Shown here: in pieces, positions 6,239 through 14,676 of the stretch
Position numbering within the stretch: the stretch's first letter is position 1
Layout of the letters: each line of letters starts with the position of its first letter
From: Halalkalibacterium ligniniphilum
GTDB lineage: Bacteria > Bacillota > Bacilli > Bacillales > Bacillaceae_D
Reading direction: 5' to 3'
Assembly (NCBI RefSeq): GCF_000334155.1
Contig: NZ_ANNK01000047.1
Location: 1 to 64,000, forward strand
Length of the DNA: 64,000 nucleotides
Notes under the pieces: generated by a model
Seen by the model: only the letters and a program-made list of their open reading frames with translations
Told to the model about the DNA's origin: nothing
Database searches by the model: none
Made by a program: the position numbers and the translations under genes

Positions 6239-7738
6239 ATGTCACAGCCATTCTTAAGCATGACAAATATTCAAAAGTCGTTTAATAAAATCAATGTTTT
6301 AAACAATGTAAACTTTGAAGTGGAAAAAGGTGAGGTTCACGCACTGATGGGCGGGAACGGCGCAGGTAAGTCAACGTTAATGAAGATTTTAACAGGTGTC
6401 TACACCTCCGATGGAGGAACGATCACGATTGATGGAAAAGAGGTTCAACTGAATAATCCGAACGATGCAAGCGCAGCTGGGGTATCAATGATCTTCCAGG
6501 AATTTAGCTTAGTTCCTAAGTTAACAGTTGCTCAAAATATCTATTTACATCGTGAGCCGAGAAATCGATTTGGTTTTATTGATGATAAAAAAATGATTGA
6601 GGATAGTCAAAAAATCCTCAATGAACTTGATTTGCATTTTTCTCCAACTGATTATGTCGAAGATATTAGCGTGGGATTTTGGCAAATGACTGAAATCGCC
6701 AAGGCTATTTCCAATGATACAAAAATTCTCATCATGGACGAACCAACATCGACGTTAACACAATCAGAAACTGAGGTTCTATTTCAAATGATTGAAAAAC
6801 TAAAAGCTTCAGGGATAACGATTATCTATATTTCCCATCGAATGGATGAAATTTTTCGAGTATGTGACCGAATTACCGTCCTTCGAAACGGTACCAACGT
6901 TGTAACCGATTATTGTAAAAACATGAACATGGAAGAAGTGATTAATCATATCGTCGGTGGTAAATTAAAGAAGGCATTTGAATGGGAAGAACGACAGGTA
7001 AATCGCTCTGGAGCGCCGCTCTTAAAGGTAGAAAATTTGAAAGCTGGTACAAGGGTTGAAAATGCAAGCTTTCAATTATACCGTGGTGAGATTTTAGGCG
7101 TTGCAGGGCTCATGGGAAGCGGTCGTTCAGAAATGGCAAGAGCCTTATTTGGAATTGATAAAATTGACGAAGGTGAGATCACAATCAACGAACAGAAAGT
7201 GACGATTCAAAACCCTCAGGATGCGATTCGTCAAGGCATTGCTCTCGTTCCAGAAGACCGAAGAGTTCAGGGACTTATACTCGGGCATTCTGTCAAAGAA
7301 AATATGATTTTGCCGATTTTGAGCAAAGTTTCAAAAAATGGCTTTATTCAAGAGAAACGTGCAAATGAAATTGTAAACGATTACGTTAAGAAGCTAAATG
7401 TAAAAACCGATCATATTTTTAAGCAGATTTCTCTTTTGTCTGGGGGAAATCAGCAAAAAGTCGTTTTGTCAAAATGGCTTGCAAATGACCCTGATATCCT
7501 TATCCTTGATGAACCTACAAGTGGTGTCGATATTGGAGCGAAAAGTGAAATTATTGAATTGATTCGAGAAATTGCAGAGTCGGGAAAAGCAGTTATTGTT
7601 ATTTCATCTGAAATGACCGAATTACTGGCCATTAGTGATCGAATTTTGATCATGAAAAACGGAGTTGTAACAGATTCGATTGAACGACGGGAGATTGCAA
7701 CAGAGGAGGATGTAGAACGTGCCATCCAAAACGTTTAA
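6239..7738 (+). CDS. Sugar ABC transporter ATP-binding protein (RbsA type, two ATPase domains)
   Basis: At 499 residues with two nucleotide-binding domains, this is a carbohydrate uptake transporter-2 ATPase like RbsA/MglA. The first Walker A is GGNGAGKST at 38-46 and Walker B is ILIMDEPTSTLT near 162. The second domain has the usual degenerate Walker A (GLMGSGRSE), a canonical SLLSGGNQQKVVLSKW signature and ILILDEPTSGVD. The first signature is odd: SVGFWQMTEIAKA where relatives have a QQQM-like motif. ATG at 6239 is preferred over a TTG two codons earlier because AAGGAG ends 8 bases upstream. It overlaps the permease gene by 20 bp and couples ATP hydrolysis to uptake of the sugar bound by the lipoprotein at 3773. 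Confidence 0.93.
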   Translation: MSQPFLSMTNIQKSFNKINVLNNVNFEVEKGEVHALMGGNGAGKSTLMKILTGVYTSDGGTITIDGKEVQLNNPNDASAAGVSMIFQEFSLVPKLTVAQNIYLHREPRNRFGFIDDKKMIEDSQKILNELDLHFSPTDYVEDISVGFWQMTEIAKAISNDTKILIMDEPTSTLTQSETEVLFQMIEKLKASGITIIYISHRMDEIFRVCDRITVLRNGTNVVTDYCKNMNMEEVINHIVGGKLKKAFEWEERQVNRSGAPLLKVENLKAGTRVENASFQLYRGEILGVAGLMGSGRSEMARALFGIDKIDEGEITINEQKVTIQNPQDAIRQGIALVPEDRRVQGLILGHSVKENMILPILSKVSKNGFIQEKRANEIVNDYVKKLNVKTDHIFKQISLLSGGNQQKVVLSKWLANDPDILILDEPTSGVDIGAKSEIIELIREIAESGKAVIVISSEMTELLAISDRILIMKNGVVTDSIERREIATEEDVERAIQNV

Positions 7739-8675
7739 CTCATTAAAGCATTTCGATTGGCGGACCAATATTGTCTATCTTGCATTTATCGGGGTTTTTA
7801 TTTACTTCTCGATTTCTTTAAGTGCAGAAGGATTTTTAACATCGGGTAACTTACTCAATATTGCAAGGCAGACGGCAATGATTTCGATTATGGGTGTTGC
7901 CATGACCTTTGTTATTTCCTCAAAGGAAATTGACTTATCGGTTGGATCGATTGCTGCGTTATCTGCTTTGACAACTGCCCTGACATTACAATCAGGAGTT
8001 GGATTAATTCCAGGCGTAGCTGTCGGGCTTGGTACAGGGCTACTCATTGGTTTTATTAACGGGTTCTTAGTAACGAAAATTATGATTCCATCTTTCTTGG
8101 TGACACTTGCCATGATGGGAATTGCGAGAGGTTTGGCGATGTGGATTTCCGACACCGCTCCAGTTCCAATTTTAAATGAGAGCTATATCTTCTTATTTGG
8201 CTCAGGAGATGTATTTGGTATTCCAATCTTACTACTGTGGACAATCGTCATTGCTGTCATTGGTCATATTATGTTGAGAAAATCGACGTTCGGTCGGCAA
8301 ACGCTTGCCACAGGTGGTAATGATAGTGCAGCAAGGTTTACAGGTATTAATACGAACCGAGTCCGTTTATACGTCTTTATGGCATCAGGTTTGATGGCCG
8401 CCTTAGCGGGAATGCTTTATGCAGGGCGGATGCAAGCTGGACGCTTCACATTTGGTACTGGTGATGAATTATCTGTTATTGCTGCAGTTATTCTTGGGGG
8501 AACAAGTCTATTTGGTGGCGTAGGAACCGTTATTGGTACCGTTATCGGTTCTGTGATGATTGGGACCATTAACAACGGGTTAATCCTAATGGGCTTAGAT
8601 GTGAGCCAACAGATGGTTGTGCAGGGACTCATTATTATACTCGCTGTTGCCTTTGGTAGAAAAGCGAAGCAATAA
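7719..8675 (+). CDS. Sugar ABC transporter permease (RbsC type)
   Basis: This 318-residue very hydrophobic protein belongs to the ribose/galactose-type (CUT2) permease family. After a short cytoplasmic start (SLKHFDWRTN) it has eight to ten predicted membrane segments. The family loop GGNDSAARFTGINTNRVR sits near 202-219 and the late glycine-rich segment AAVILGGTSLFGGVGTVIGT near 254-273. GTG at 7719 is the start, inside the end of the ATPase gene, with AGAGGAGG upstream, which suggests translational coupling. It forms the membrane channel of the importer. The sugar cannot be read from the permease itself. Confidence 0.92.
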   Translation: MPSKTFNSLKHFDWRTNIVYLAFIGVFIYFSISLSAEGFLTSGNLLNIARQTAMISIMGVAMTFVISSKEIDLSVGSIAALSALTTALTLQSGVGLIPGVAVGLGTGLLIGFINGFLVTKIMIPSFLVTLAMMGIARGLAMWISDTAPVPILNESYIFLFGSGDVFGIPILLLWTIVIAVIGHIMLRKSTFGRQTLATGGNDSAARFTGINTNRVRLYVFMASGLMAALAGMLYAGRMQAGRFTFGTGDELSVIAAVILGGTSLFGGVGTVIGTVIGSVMIGTINNGLILMGLDVSQQMVVQGLIIILAVAFGRKAKQ

Positions 8676-8701
8676 GATTAAAATAGTAAGGAGGCAACAA
8701 C

Positions 8702-9835
8702 ATGAAGGTAGGGATCGTAGGCACAGGCTTTACAGCTCAAGCGCATATTGAAGCTTTAAAGAGACTGCATAATGTTAACATTATTGCGATTTCGTCAAGG
8801 AATCTAGAGAAAGCAAGGGCATTTGCCAAAAAGTACGATATCCGAAAAAGCTATGACGACTTTTATGCGCTTATTGATGATGAAGAGGTTGAGGTCATTC
8901 ATAATTGTACACCGAATCATGTTCACTTTGACGTGATGAAATATGCGTTAGAAAAAAACAAGCATATTATATCGGAAAAGCCGCTCGCTCTTAACAGCAA
9001 GCAATCCGAACAATTGCTGCAGCTAGCGGAGAAAAGTCGTGGAATTGCTGGGGTATGCTTTAATTATCGTTTCTTTCCAATGGTGCAGCAGCTAAAAGCG
9101 ATGATTTCTGATCGGCAGCATGGAAAGCCGTTTTTAGTTAGAGGTGGATATATTCAAGACTGGCTTCTCTATCCAAGTGATTATAACTGGAGACTTGAAC
9201 CTGAAATGAATGGTCCATCGCGTGCGATTGCCGACATTGGCTCCCATTGGTGCGATACGATTCAGTTTGTTCTTGGTAAAAAAATTGTCGCAGTGTTCGC
9301 TGATCTTGAAACGGTGCATAAAGAGCGATTTAAGGCAAAGGAAGAGCAGCAAACCTTTGGCTCTGCAACGTCTGGTGAGGTTGAAAAGCGTCTAATTTCA
9401 ACAGAAGATTTCGGAAGTGTTTTAGTAAGATTTGAAGATGGTGTGAAGGGCTCTTTCACGGTTTCCCAAGTAACAGCAGGGCGCAAAAATCATTTTCATT
9501 TTGAGATTTCTACAGAACAAGCCGCATATTATTGGGACCAGGAAAAGCCGAATACGCTATGGATTGGTCATCGGGATGAAGCGAATAAAGAATTAGTAAA
9601 GGATCCCTCGTTATTAGATGAACGTGCGGTAAAATATGCCCATTATCCTGGCGGGCATCAAGAAGGATGGCCCGATGCTCTGAAAAACCTTTTTGTCGAC
9701 TTTTATCAAACAATTGAAAATGGACAGATTGAAGTCGGTTCTTTTGCGACGATTCAAGAGAGTCATCATGTGATGAAATTGATCGATGCCATCCTTGAAA
9801 GCAACGAAAAACAACAATGGATAACGTTAAATTAG
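8702..9835 (+). CDS. Second Gfo/Idh/MocA oxidoreductase (lgdC-like)
   Basis: This 377-residue NAD(P)-dependent oxidoreductase has a Rossmann glycine motif at GIVGTGFTAQAH (4-15), EKP with Lys93, and ADIGSHWCD carrying the family Asp and His. It differs clearly from the lgdA product and lacks the AYxxMPMFF segment. In the levoglucosan scheme a second enzyme of this family (LgdC) reduces 3-ketoglucose back to glucose, and this is the natural candidate. It starts at ATG behind AAGGAGG and stands 26 bp after the permease. The next gene starts 18 bp after its stop. The family is certain; the exact reaction is inference. Confidence 0.85.
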   Translation: MKVGIVGTGFTAQAHIEALKRLHNVNIIAISSRNLEKARAFAKKYDIRKSYDDFYALIDDEEVEVIHNCTPNHVHFDVMKYALEKNKHIISEKPLALNSKQSEQLLQLAEKSRGIAGVCFNYRFFPMVQQLKAMISDRQHGKPFLVRGGYIQDWLLYPSDYNWRLEPEMNGPSRAIADIGSHWCDTIQFVLGKKIVAVFADLETVHKERFKAKEEQQTFGSATSGEVEKRLISTEDFGSVLVRFEDGVKGSFTVSQVTAGRKNHFHFEISTEQAAYYWDQEKPNTLWIGHRDEANKELVKDPSLLDERAVKYAHYPGGHQEGWPDALKNLFVDFYQTIENGQIEVGSFATIQESHHVMKLIDAILESNEKQQWITLN

Positions 9836-9853
9836 TAATTGGAGGCAGTGAAT

Positions 9854-10825
9854 ATGAAGCTTGGTGTTTTTACGGTGCTCTATCAGGATCTTTCCTTTGA
9901 AGCGATGCTAGACAAAGTTGTGGAACTAGGGATTGAGGCAGTTGAGATCGGAACAGGAAATTATCCTGGGAAGAATCATTGTGACCCTGATGAGCTTTTA
10001 AATGACCCCAAAAAAATTGAGCAGTTTTTACAAGCAATTAAAGACCGAAACCTGACAATTAGCGGCTTAAGCTGCCAAGGGAACCCTCTGCACCCAAACA
10101 AAGAAATTGCAGAGGAGCACCATCAAACATGGCGTAAAACGGTTCAACTCGCTAAAAAACTTAATGTGGACGTTGTCAATGTATTTTCAGGCTGTCCAGG
10201 AGATTCACCGAATGCAAAGCTACCAAACTGGGTGACGTGTTCTTGGCCACCTGAATACGAAGAAATCAAGAATTGGCAGTGGGATGAAGTGGTCGTACCA
10301 TATTGGACAAAAGAGGCGGAATTTGCAGCAGAGCATGGCGTTAAAATCGCCTTTGAAATGCATCCTGGCTTTGTTGTCTATAATCCTGAAACATTGGTTG
10401 AATTAAGAGAGCGAACAGGCAGCAGCAACATTGGTGCCAATTTTGATCCAAGCCATCTCATCTGGCAAGGGATTGACCCAGTTAAAGCATTAAAATTCCT
10501 TGGCAAAAAAGAGATGATCTATCATTTCCATGCGAAAGATACGTACTTAGACGCAGGAAATATTGAAATTAATGGTGTTTTAGATACAAAGCATTACAGT
10601 AATATTCTCGACCGCTCATGGACGTTCCGAACGATTGGCTACGGCTCATCAGAAAAAATGTGGCGTGATATCATTAGTACGTTAAAAGCGATTGGATTTG
10701 ATGACGTTGTTTCCATTGAACATGAAGATATGCTCGCATCCATTGATGAAGGGTTAAAGCAAGCAATTTCGATGCTGCAAAACGTGATGCTGAAAGAGCA
10801 GCCTGGCGAGATGTGGTGGTCATAA
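9854..10825 (+). CDS. Second sugar phosphate isomerase/epimerase family TIM-barrel enzyme (lgdB-like)
   Basis: This is a 323-residue metal-dependent TIM-barrel protein, larger than the one at 2917. Likely metal and catalytic residues are Glu168 in FEMHPGF, Asp198 and His201 in FDPSHLIWQ, His224 and His226 in YHFHAKDT, and Glu289 in SIEHEDM. This is the usual E-D-H-E arrangement of xylose-isomerase-like barrels. ATG at 9854 follows GGAGG. It ends the cluster and is followed by a strong terminator. With the 2917 enzyme it would carry out the elimination and hydration steps between the two dehydrogenases. Related proteins also occur in inositol and 3-keto-glycoside pathways, so those remain alternatives. 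Confidence 0.82.
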   Translation: MKLGVFTVLYQDLSFEAMLDKVVELGIEAVEIGTGNYPGKNHCDPDELLNDPKKIEQFLQAIKDRNLTISGLSCQGNPLHPNKEIAEEHHQTWRKTVQLAKKLNVDVVNVFSGCPGDSPNAKLPNWVTCSWPPEYEEIKNWQWDEVVVPYWTKEAEFAAEHGVKIAFEMHPGFVVYNPETLVELRERTGSSNIGANFDPSHLIWQGIDPVKALKFLGKKEMIYHFHAKDTYLDAGNIEINGVLDTKHYSNILDRSWTFRTIGYGSSEKMWRDIISTLKAIGFDDVVSIEHEDMLASIDEGLKQAISMLQNVMLKEQPGEMWWS

Positions 10826-10870
10826 GAGGTTTACAAGTGTAAATGCTCTACATCAATTGAAGAAATGTAA

Positions 10871-10917
10871 AGCGTGAGAATGCTCAAATAAGTGAGTGTT
10901 CTTGCGTTTTTTTTATT
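10871..10917 (+). terminator. Terminator of the sugar cluster
   Basis: A 14-bp near-perfect stem (GCGTGAGAATGCTC with GAGTGTTCTTGCGT) is followed by eight T. It lies 45 bp after the last gene of the cluster. Confidence 0.88.
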
Positions 10918-10924
10918 TGGTTAG

Positions 10925-11034
10925 TTAAACCTTCTTGAGCGGATCGCTCTTTTAAAATGGTATGAAAACGAGGCCTCAGAGCATCATTTCAATAAAGGTA
11001 GTCCTGTAAGCTTCGTCCCCTTTTCCACAGAAAA
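10925..11034 (+). repeat. Dispersed repeat family A, copy 1 (shortened)
   Basis: This intergenic stretch shares ordered blocks with copies at 49881-50030, 50578-50730 and 53525-53685: AACC..TGAGC, GCTCTT, ATG.AAACGAGGCC, CATTTCAA..AAGG and GTCCCCTTTTCCACAGAAAAC. It is about 40 bp shorter because the middle is reduced. Confidence 0.7.
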
Positions 11035-11148
11035 CGAACATAGCAAATGATTGAATAGAATTTTCGGAAAAATATTGTATACTTGTAATACAGGATGTAA
11101 CACATTAGTTGCAAAAGTTTATAAATAGGAAAGAATGCTCGAATGTGA

Positions 11149-11164
11149 ACGTAAGCGCTTTCCT
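11149..11164. promoter_or_regulatory. Near-consensus cre (CcpA) site before the alcohol dehydrogenase
   Basis: ACGTAAGCGCTTTCCT matches the Bacillus cre pattern WTGNAARCGNWWWCAW at all but two positions and lies 48 bp before the start of the gene at 11212. Catabolite control is plausible but not proven by sequence. Confidence 0.45.
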
Positions 11165-11211
11165 TTACGAGCAGATGAAAAGCAATGTTACCCATAGGGA
11201 GGGGCTATCAC

Positions 11212-12384
11212 ATGAACACGATTCAATCCTACAACTATTACATGCCTACAAATGTCGTCAGTGAGGTAAATAGCTCAAAGCGGACAGGGGAAATCGTTAA
11301 AGACGTTGTCCAAAAAAAAGTACTTATAGTAACGGATAAAGGAATTCGAGATGCAGGCTTATTAGAGGGAGTGATCGCATCCCTTGAGTCAGTGAAACTA
11401 TCCTACGCGATTTTTGATCAAGTAGAGCCAAATCCAAAAGCAGAGACGATTGGAATCGGGGTTACGTACTTAAAAGAAAATGATTGTGATGCTGTTATTG
11501 GTATTGGTGGAGGGAGCAGTATTGATACGGCAAAGGCGATTGCTTTTATTGCGACAAGTGGAGGCCATGTCCTAGATTATGAAGGGGTTGGGATGATTTC
11601 AACATCACCACTCCCGATCATTGCGATTCCTACAACCGCAGGTACAGGTAGTGAGGTGACAGCATCGACCGTGATTACAAATGAAAAAACGTTATTTAAA
11701 GCAGCGGTTATTAGTCCTTATCTCTTTCCCAAAATTGCAATATTGGATCCTGTTTTAGCGATGAAATGTCCACCGTCGATTACGGCAGCAACAGGTATGG
11801 ATGCGCTGACTCATGCGATTGAATCCTATGTTTCAAAGCTCGCTCAGCCGGTTAGTCAAGCCCTTGCTCTACAAGCGATTAAGCTGATCAGTCGAAATTT
11901 ACGAAATGCTTATTTCGTAGGTACAGATTTGAAGAGCAGAAGTGAAATGTTAGAAGCTTCCATGCTAGCAGGCTTTGCCTTTTCTCAATCACGCTTAGGG
12001 AACGTTCATGCGATTTCACAAGCTTTTGGCGGTGTATTTGATATTCCTCATGGCATTGCAAATGCTACATTATTACCGTTTGTATTAAAATACAATTTGC
12101 CTGCATGTCCAGAGAAAATGAAAGATATTGCTGAAGCGATGGGAGCAGATGTATCTAGGCTTTCTACTTCAGAAGCTGCAAGCAAGGTATTAGAAATGGT
12201 CATTGAGTTAAATGAGGCGTTTGACATCCCTTCAAACATTAAAGACTTAGGTGTTTCCCTCAACCAATTGCCAAAATTAATTGAGGATTCAATGAGAAGC
12301 GGGAATATTTTGGCGAATCCCCGTTTGACGAATGCAAATGATGTAAAAACCATTATTGAAGATGCCTATTATGGGAAGTTATAA
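11212..12384 (+). CDS. Iron-containing alcohol dehydrogenase
   Basis: This 390-residue cytoplasmic enzyme belongs to the iron-dependent (group III) NAD-linked alcohol dehydrogenases, which interconvert alcohols and aldehydes. The NAD loop is IGIGGGSSIDTAKAIA near residues 94-110. The signature IPTTAGTGSEVTASTVI lies near 140-157. The metal site includes Asp and His of GMDALTHAIESY, plus HAISQAFGG and DIPHGIANATLLP. ATG at 11212 follows GGGAGGGG; an upstream in-frame ATG lacks such a site. It stands alone between terminators, with a cre-like site upstream. The substrate is unclear: butanol, methanol and lactaldehyde enzymes all share this fold. A dead relative lies at 256-633. Confidence 0.9.
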   Translation: MNTIQSYNYYMPTNVVSEVNSSKRTGEIVKDVVQKKVLIVTDKGIRDAGLLEGVIASLESVKLSYAIFDQVEPNPKAETIGIGVTYLKENDCDAVIGIGGGSSIDTAKAIAFIATSGGHVLDYEGVGMISTSPLPIIAIPTTAGTGSEVTASTVITNEKTLFKAAVISPYLFPKIAILDPVLAMKCPPSITAATGMDALTHAIESYVSKLAQPVSQALALQAIKLISRNLRNAYFVGTDLKSRSEMLEASMLAGFAFSQSRLGNVHAISQAFGGVFDIPHGIANATLLPFVLKYNLPACPEKMKDIAEAMGADVSRLSTSEAASKVLEMVIELNEAFDIPSNIKDLGVSLNQLPKLIEDSMRSGNILANPRLTNANDVKTIIEDAYYGKL

Positions 12385-12401
12385 ATCGAGTGAACAAACG
12401 A

Positions 12402-12435
12402 CAAAGGTGAAGCCTATTTGCAGCTTCACCTTTTT
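12402..12435 (+). terminator. Terminator between the alcohol dehydrogenase and gerC
   Basis: AAAGGTGAAGC pairs with GCTTCACCTTT around a 9-base loop, with a short T run. Flanking A and T runs mean it could serve both convergent genes. Confidence 0.8.
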
Positions 12436-12462
12436 GTGCTTTGACGTTTGTTAAGCATCAAG

Positions 12463-13554
12463 CTATTCAGGATTTTTATTCGTTAAAGGTTGAATTTCGA
12501 GCTTATAATCAACATGGACACTCATTTGCTGCCATTCATTGAGCCACTCCTCTTCACCCATTGGTTTCGTAATAGGGCCAAGTGTGTATCTACCTATTTC
12601 CAAAGGGTCGACTTGCAGCTCTTGCATTTTTTTTAGTAACCCGGTTGTCCGCGTTTCTAAATAGGCTTCAATTTCTTTGATGAGTGCTTCTAATTCAGTT
12701 ACTTTACTAAGGTCTTTATCACCTTGGTACTCATCAATGAGGCTTGAGACATTGACAGTAAGAAAAAATGATGCATTTTTTCGATCGACCTCTATCGTCG
12801 TAGTTGAACGGAGATAACCCAACGTTGTTGAGAACTTAAGTAATGGGAAGAGCTTAAGGTATTCATCGTTTTCAATAAGCTGGAAGATTTGATCGTCCAC
12901 ATCTTTGATTGTTTCCATTAATGTATCGAATTGAAACAGGGCAGTCCCTTCATATGTAAAATCATCTTCCGTTACTTTAAAAACTGGCAGATAAGGACTT
13001 GCATAAGGGGTATAAAGTTTATTTTTAAACTGATGCAGATTGACGATGCTCATTTCCCCTTGGTTTGTTTTTTCGTAATGCTTCAACATTCGATAAAGAA
13101 AATAGTCGAGATTTTCCTGTTTTTCAACCTGGTTGTTAATGTATTCTTCAAAGCTTCCCGTTACGATGACAAGGTACAAGCGTTGAGAAATATCAAGATC
13201 CTTCAATAATGTATCGATCAATGTAAGAATCCCTTTTTTCGCAAGCTCTTCGTTAATGAAAACCATTCGCAGCTGTCCAGCTTTTAATTCTCGGTAATAC
13301 ACTAAATTAAATTCCTTCTCTCCTTCCTTTAGCAAATCAACCTCCAACGTAACTAAACGCTTTTTTTCTTTTACTAAAGGAGGTACCATCGTACTGATGT
13401 TTATTTTTCCTTGTCCTGTATCTTTAACAGACCAAAAAATGACAGGTGCAATTTCTTCAACCATATTGTTTTCAACAAAAGGAGAACACCCGCTGATAAA
13501 AAAAACGAAAGTAAAAACAATCAAGCTCTTTGTAGTTGTCTTTTTTGTTTTCAT
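12463..13554 (-). CDS. Ger(x)C-family spore germination lipoprotein
   Basis: This is the third gene of a germinant receptor operon. The product of about 363 residues has a lysine-rich start (MKTKK), a hydrophobic segment and a lipobox ending ISGC at residue 22, so it should be anchored on the outer face of the spore inner membrane. The remainder resembles the Ger(x)C fold, including the late stretch with KKMQELQVDPLEIGRY, a hallmark of GerAC-type C-terminal domains. ATG at 13554 is two bases past the permease stop, which marks it as the start rather than upstream in-frame codons inside that gene. GerC proteins complete the A-B-C receptor that senses nutrients and starts germination. The germinant is unknown. 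Confidence 0.88.
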   Translation of the reverse strand: MKTKKTTTKSLIVFTFVFFISGCSPFVENNMVEEIAPVIFWSVKDTGQGKINISTMVPPLVKEKKRLVTLEVDLLKEGEKEFNLVYYRELKAGQLRMVFINEELAKKGILTLIDTLLKDLDISQRLYLVIVTGSFEEYINNQVEKQENLDYFLYRMLKHYEKTNQGEMSIVNLHQFKNKLYTPYASPYLPVFKVTEDDFTYEGTALFQFDTLMETIKDVDDQIFQLIENDEYLKLFPLLKFSTTLGYLRSTTTIEVDRKNASFFLTVNVSSLIDEYQGDKDLSKVTELEALIKEIEAYLETRTTGLLKKMQELQVDPLEIGRYTLGPITKPMGEEEWLNEWQQMSVHVDYKLEIQPLTNKNPE

Positions 13555-13556
13555 GA

Positions 13557-14672
13557 TTAGATACACCCCTTTCGTTTTCCTGCAACGAAAAGAATAGTAG
13601 GAATACATAAATACGTCAAAGCACCAACCCAAAGCTGCGTGTTAAGCCAGAGGTTTTGTTTGGCTTCGTCTTGCCAAATGCCTTCGTTTACCAAGATCAT
13701 GCATGCAAGAATGAATAGACTGCATATAACAAAGCCAATCGGCGTCGGCTGCTTATGGACCTTGTTACCAATAATCCGGATGGCACCATAAAACAATAAC
13801 AAAAAAATGGCAAGTACAAATGCATAATGAAAAATATAAAAAGTCAGCAAGATTAAATCAATTCTTTCGAAAACAGGCGACTGGATATAGCGGAGCATAT
13901 TAACAATTGGGAAGTTGGTTTTTTCTAAGTAATGTGCACCGAAAAAAAATAACGAAGCAATAAACAAGATGATGTATTCTAGGACAGAAAGGGCATTTGC
14001 ATAGAGTAAATGTTTTTTAAACGTTTGCTGTGGAGCGAACCAAGGTGCCAAAAAAATCAAGTATTCTGGTCCTGATAAGGAAGACCAGACAAATAATACA
14101 CCTTTCCAAGAATGGAGCGACCATTCTGAGGGGAAGAGTGGATATAAATCACGTAAAGAGGCGATCGGTGGAAAATAAAAAAAGAAAAAAAGAAAAATTA
14201 CCCAAACTAAACTTAAAAATACGATTACAGCAAAGCGTAGCGTATTTTCCATTCCCTTTGCAGCTAAATAGCAGCTGCACAAAAAAAGAACAATAATCAG
14301 CCAATTTGTGTTAATGGAAGGGAACATAAATTGCTGAACGATTTCCACATACCCGATTACGAAAACAGTGACTTTTAGAACAATAACAAGTAAGCCAATA
14401 ACCGTGAAAAAACGAATCGGACGTTTACCAAAAAGCTGCACAAATCCTTGGTAGCCATTTCTTGAATGGTCTGAGGAAAACCATTTCGAGAAAATCACAA
14501 GGTTAAAATGTGAAGCGACACCGACTGCAAGAATGATCCAAATCATATACGGGTCAATCAAATAAATTGGCATGAGCAAAACTAAGTAGAGCATTTGCAT
14601 TCGATTGACAAAAAATAAGGCATATTCACCACCTAAAGTCGATGTTTTCATATATAAGGAAGAGAGGGACAT
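13557..14672 (-). CDS. Spore germination permease-like protein (GerAB/GerKB family)
   Basis: This 371-residue integral membrane protein belongs to the endospore germination branch of the amino acid-polyamine-organocation transporters, with about ten membrane segments. Family features include the early GGEYALFFVNRMQMLYLVLLMP segment and a WFSSDHSRNGYQGFVQLFGKR loop. GerB subunits are thought to bind the germinant. ATG at 14672 follows AAGGAG by 8 bases and lies four bases beyond the gerA stop. An in-frame start further upstream would lie inside gerA and is rejected. Order and spacing with its neighbours are those of a gerA-B-C operon. Confidence 0.9.
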   Translation of the reverse strand: MSLSSLYMKTSTLGGEYALFFVNRMQMLYLVLLMPIYLIDPYMIWIILAVGVASHFNLVIFSKWFSSDHSRNGYQGFVQLFGKRPIRFFTVIGLLVIVLKVTVFVIGYVEIVQQFMFPSINTNWLIIVLFLCSCYLAAKGMENTLRFAVIVFLSLVWVIFLFFFFYFPPIASLRDLYPLFPSEWSLHSWKGVLFVWSSLSGPEYLIFLAPWFAPQQTFKKHLLYANALSVLEYIILFIASLFFFGAHYLEKTNFPIVNMLRYIQSPVFERIDLILLTFYIFHYAFVLAIFLLLFYGAIRIIGNKVHKQPTPIGFVICSLFILACMILVNEGIWQDEAKQNLWLNTQLWVGALTYLCIPTILFVAGKRKGCI

Positions 14673-14676
14673 AAAA

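Noticed and set aside
10989-11195. 68-codon minus frame upstream of the alcohol dehydrogenase
   Set aside because: It runs through repeat A and the cre-like region, lacks a start signal and has random composition.
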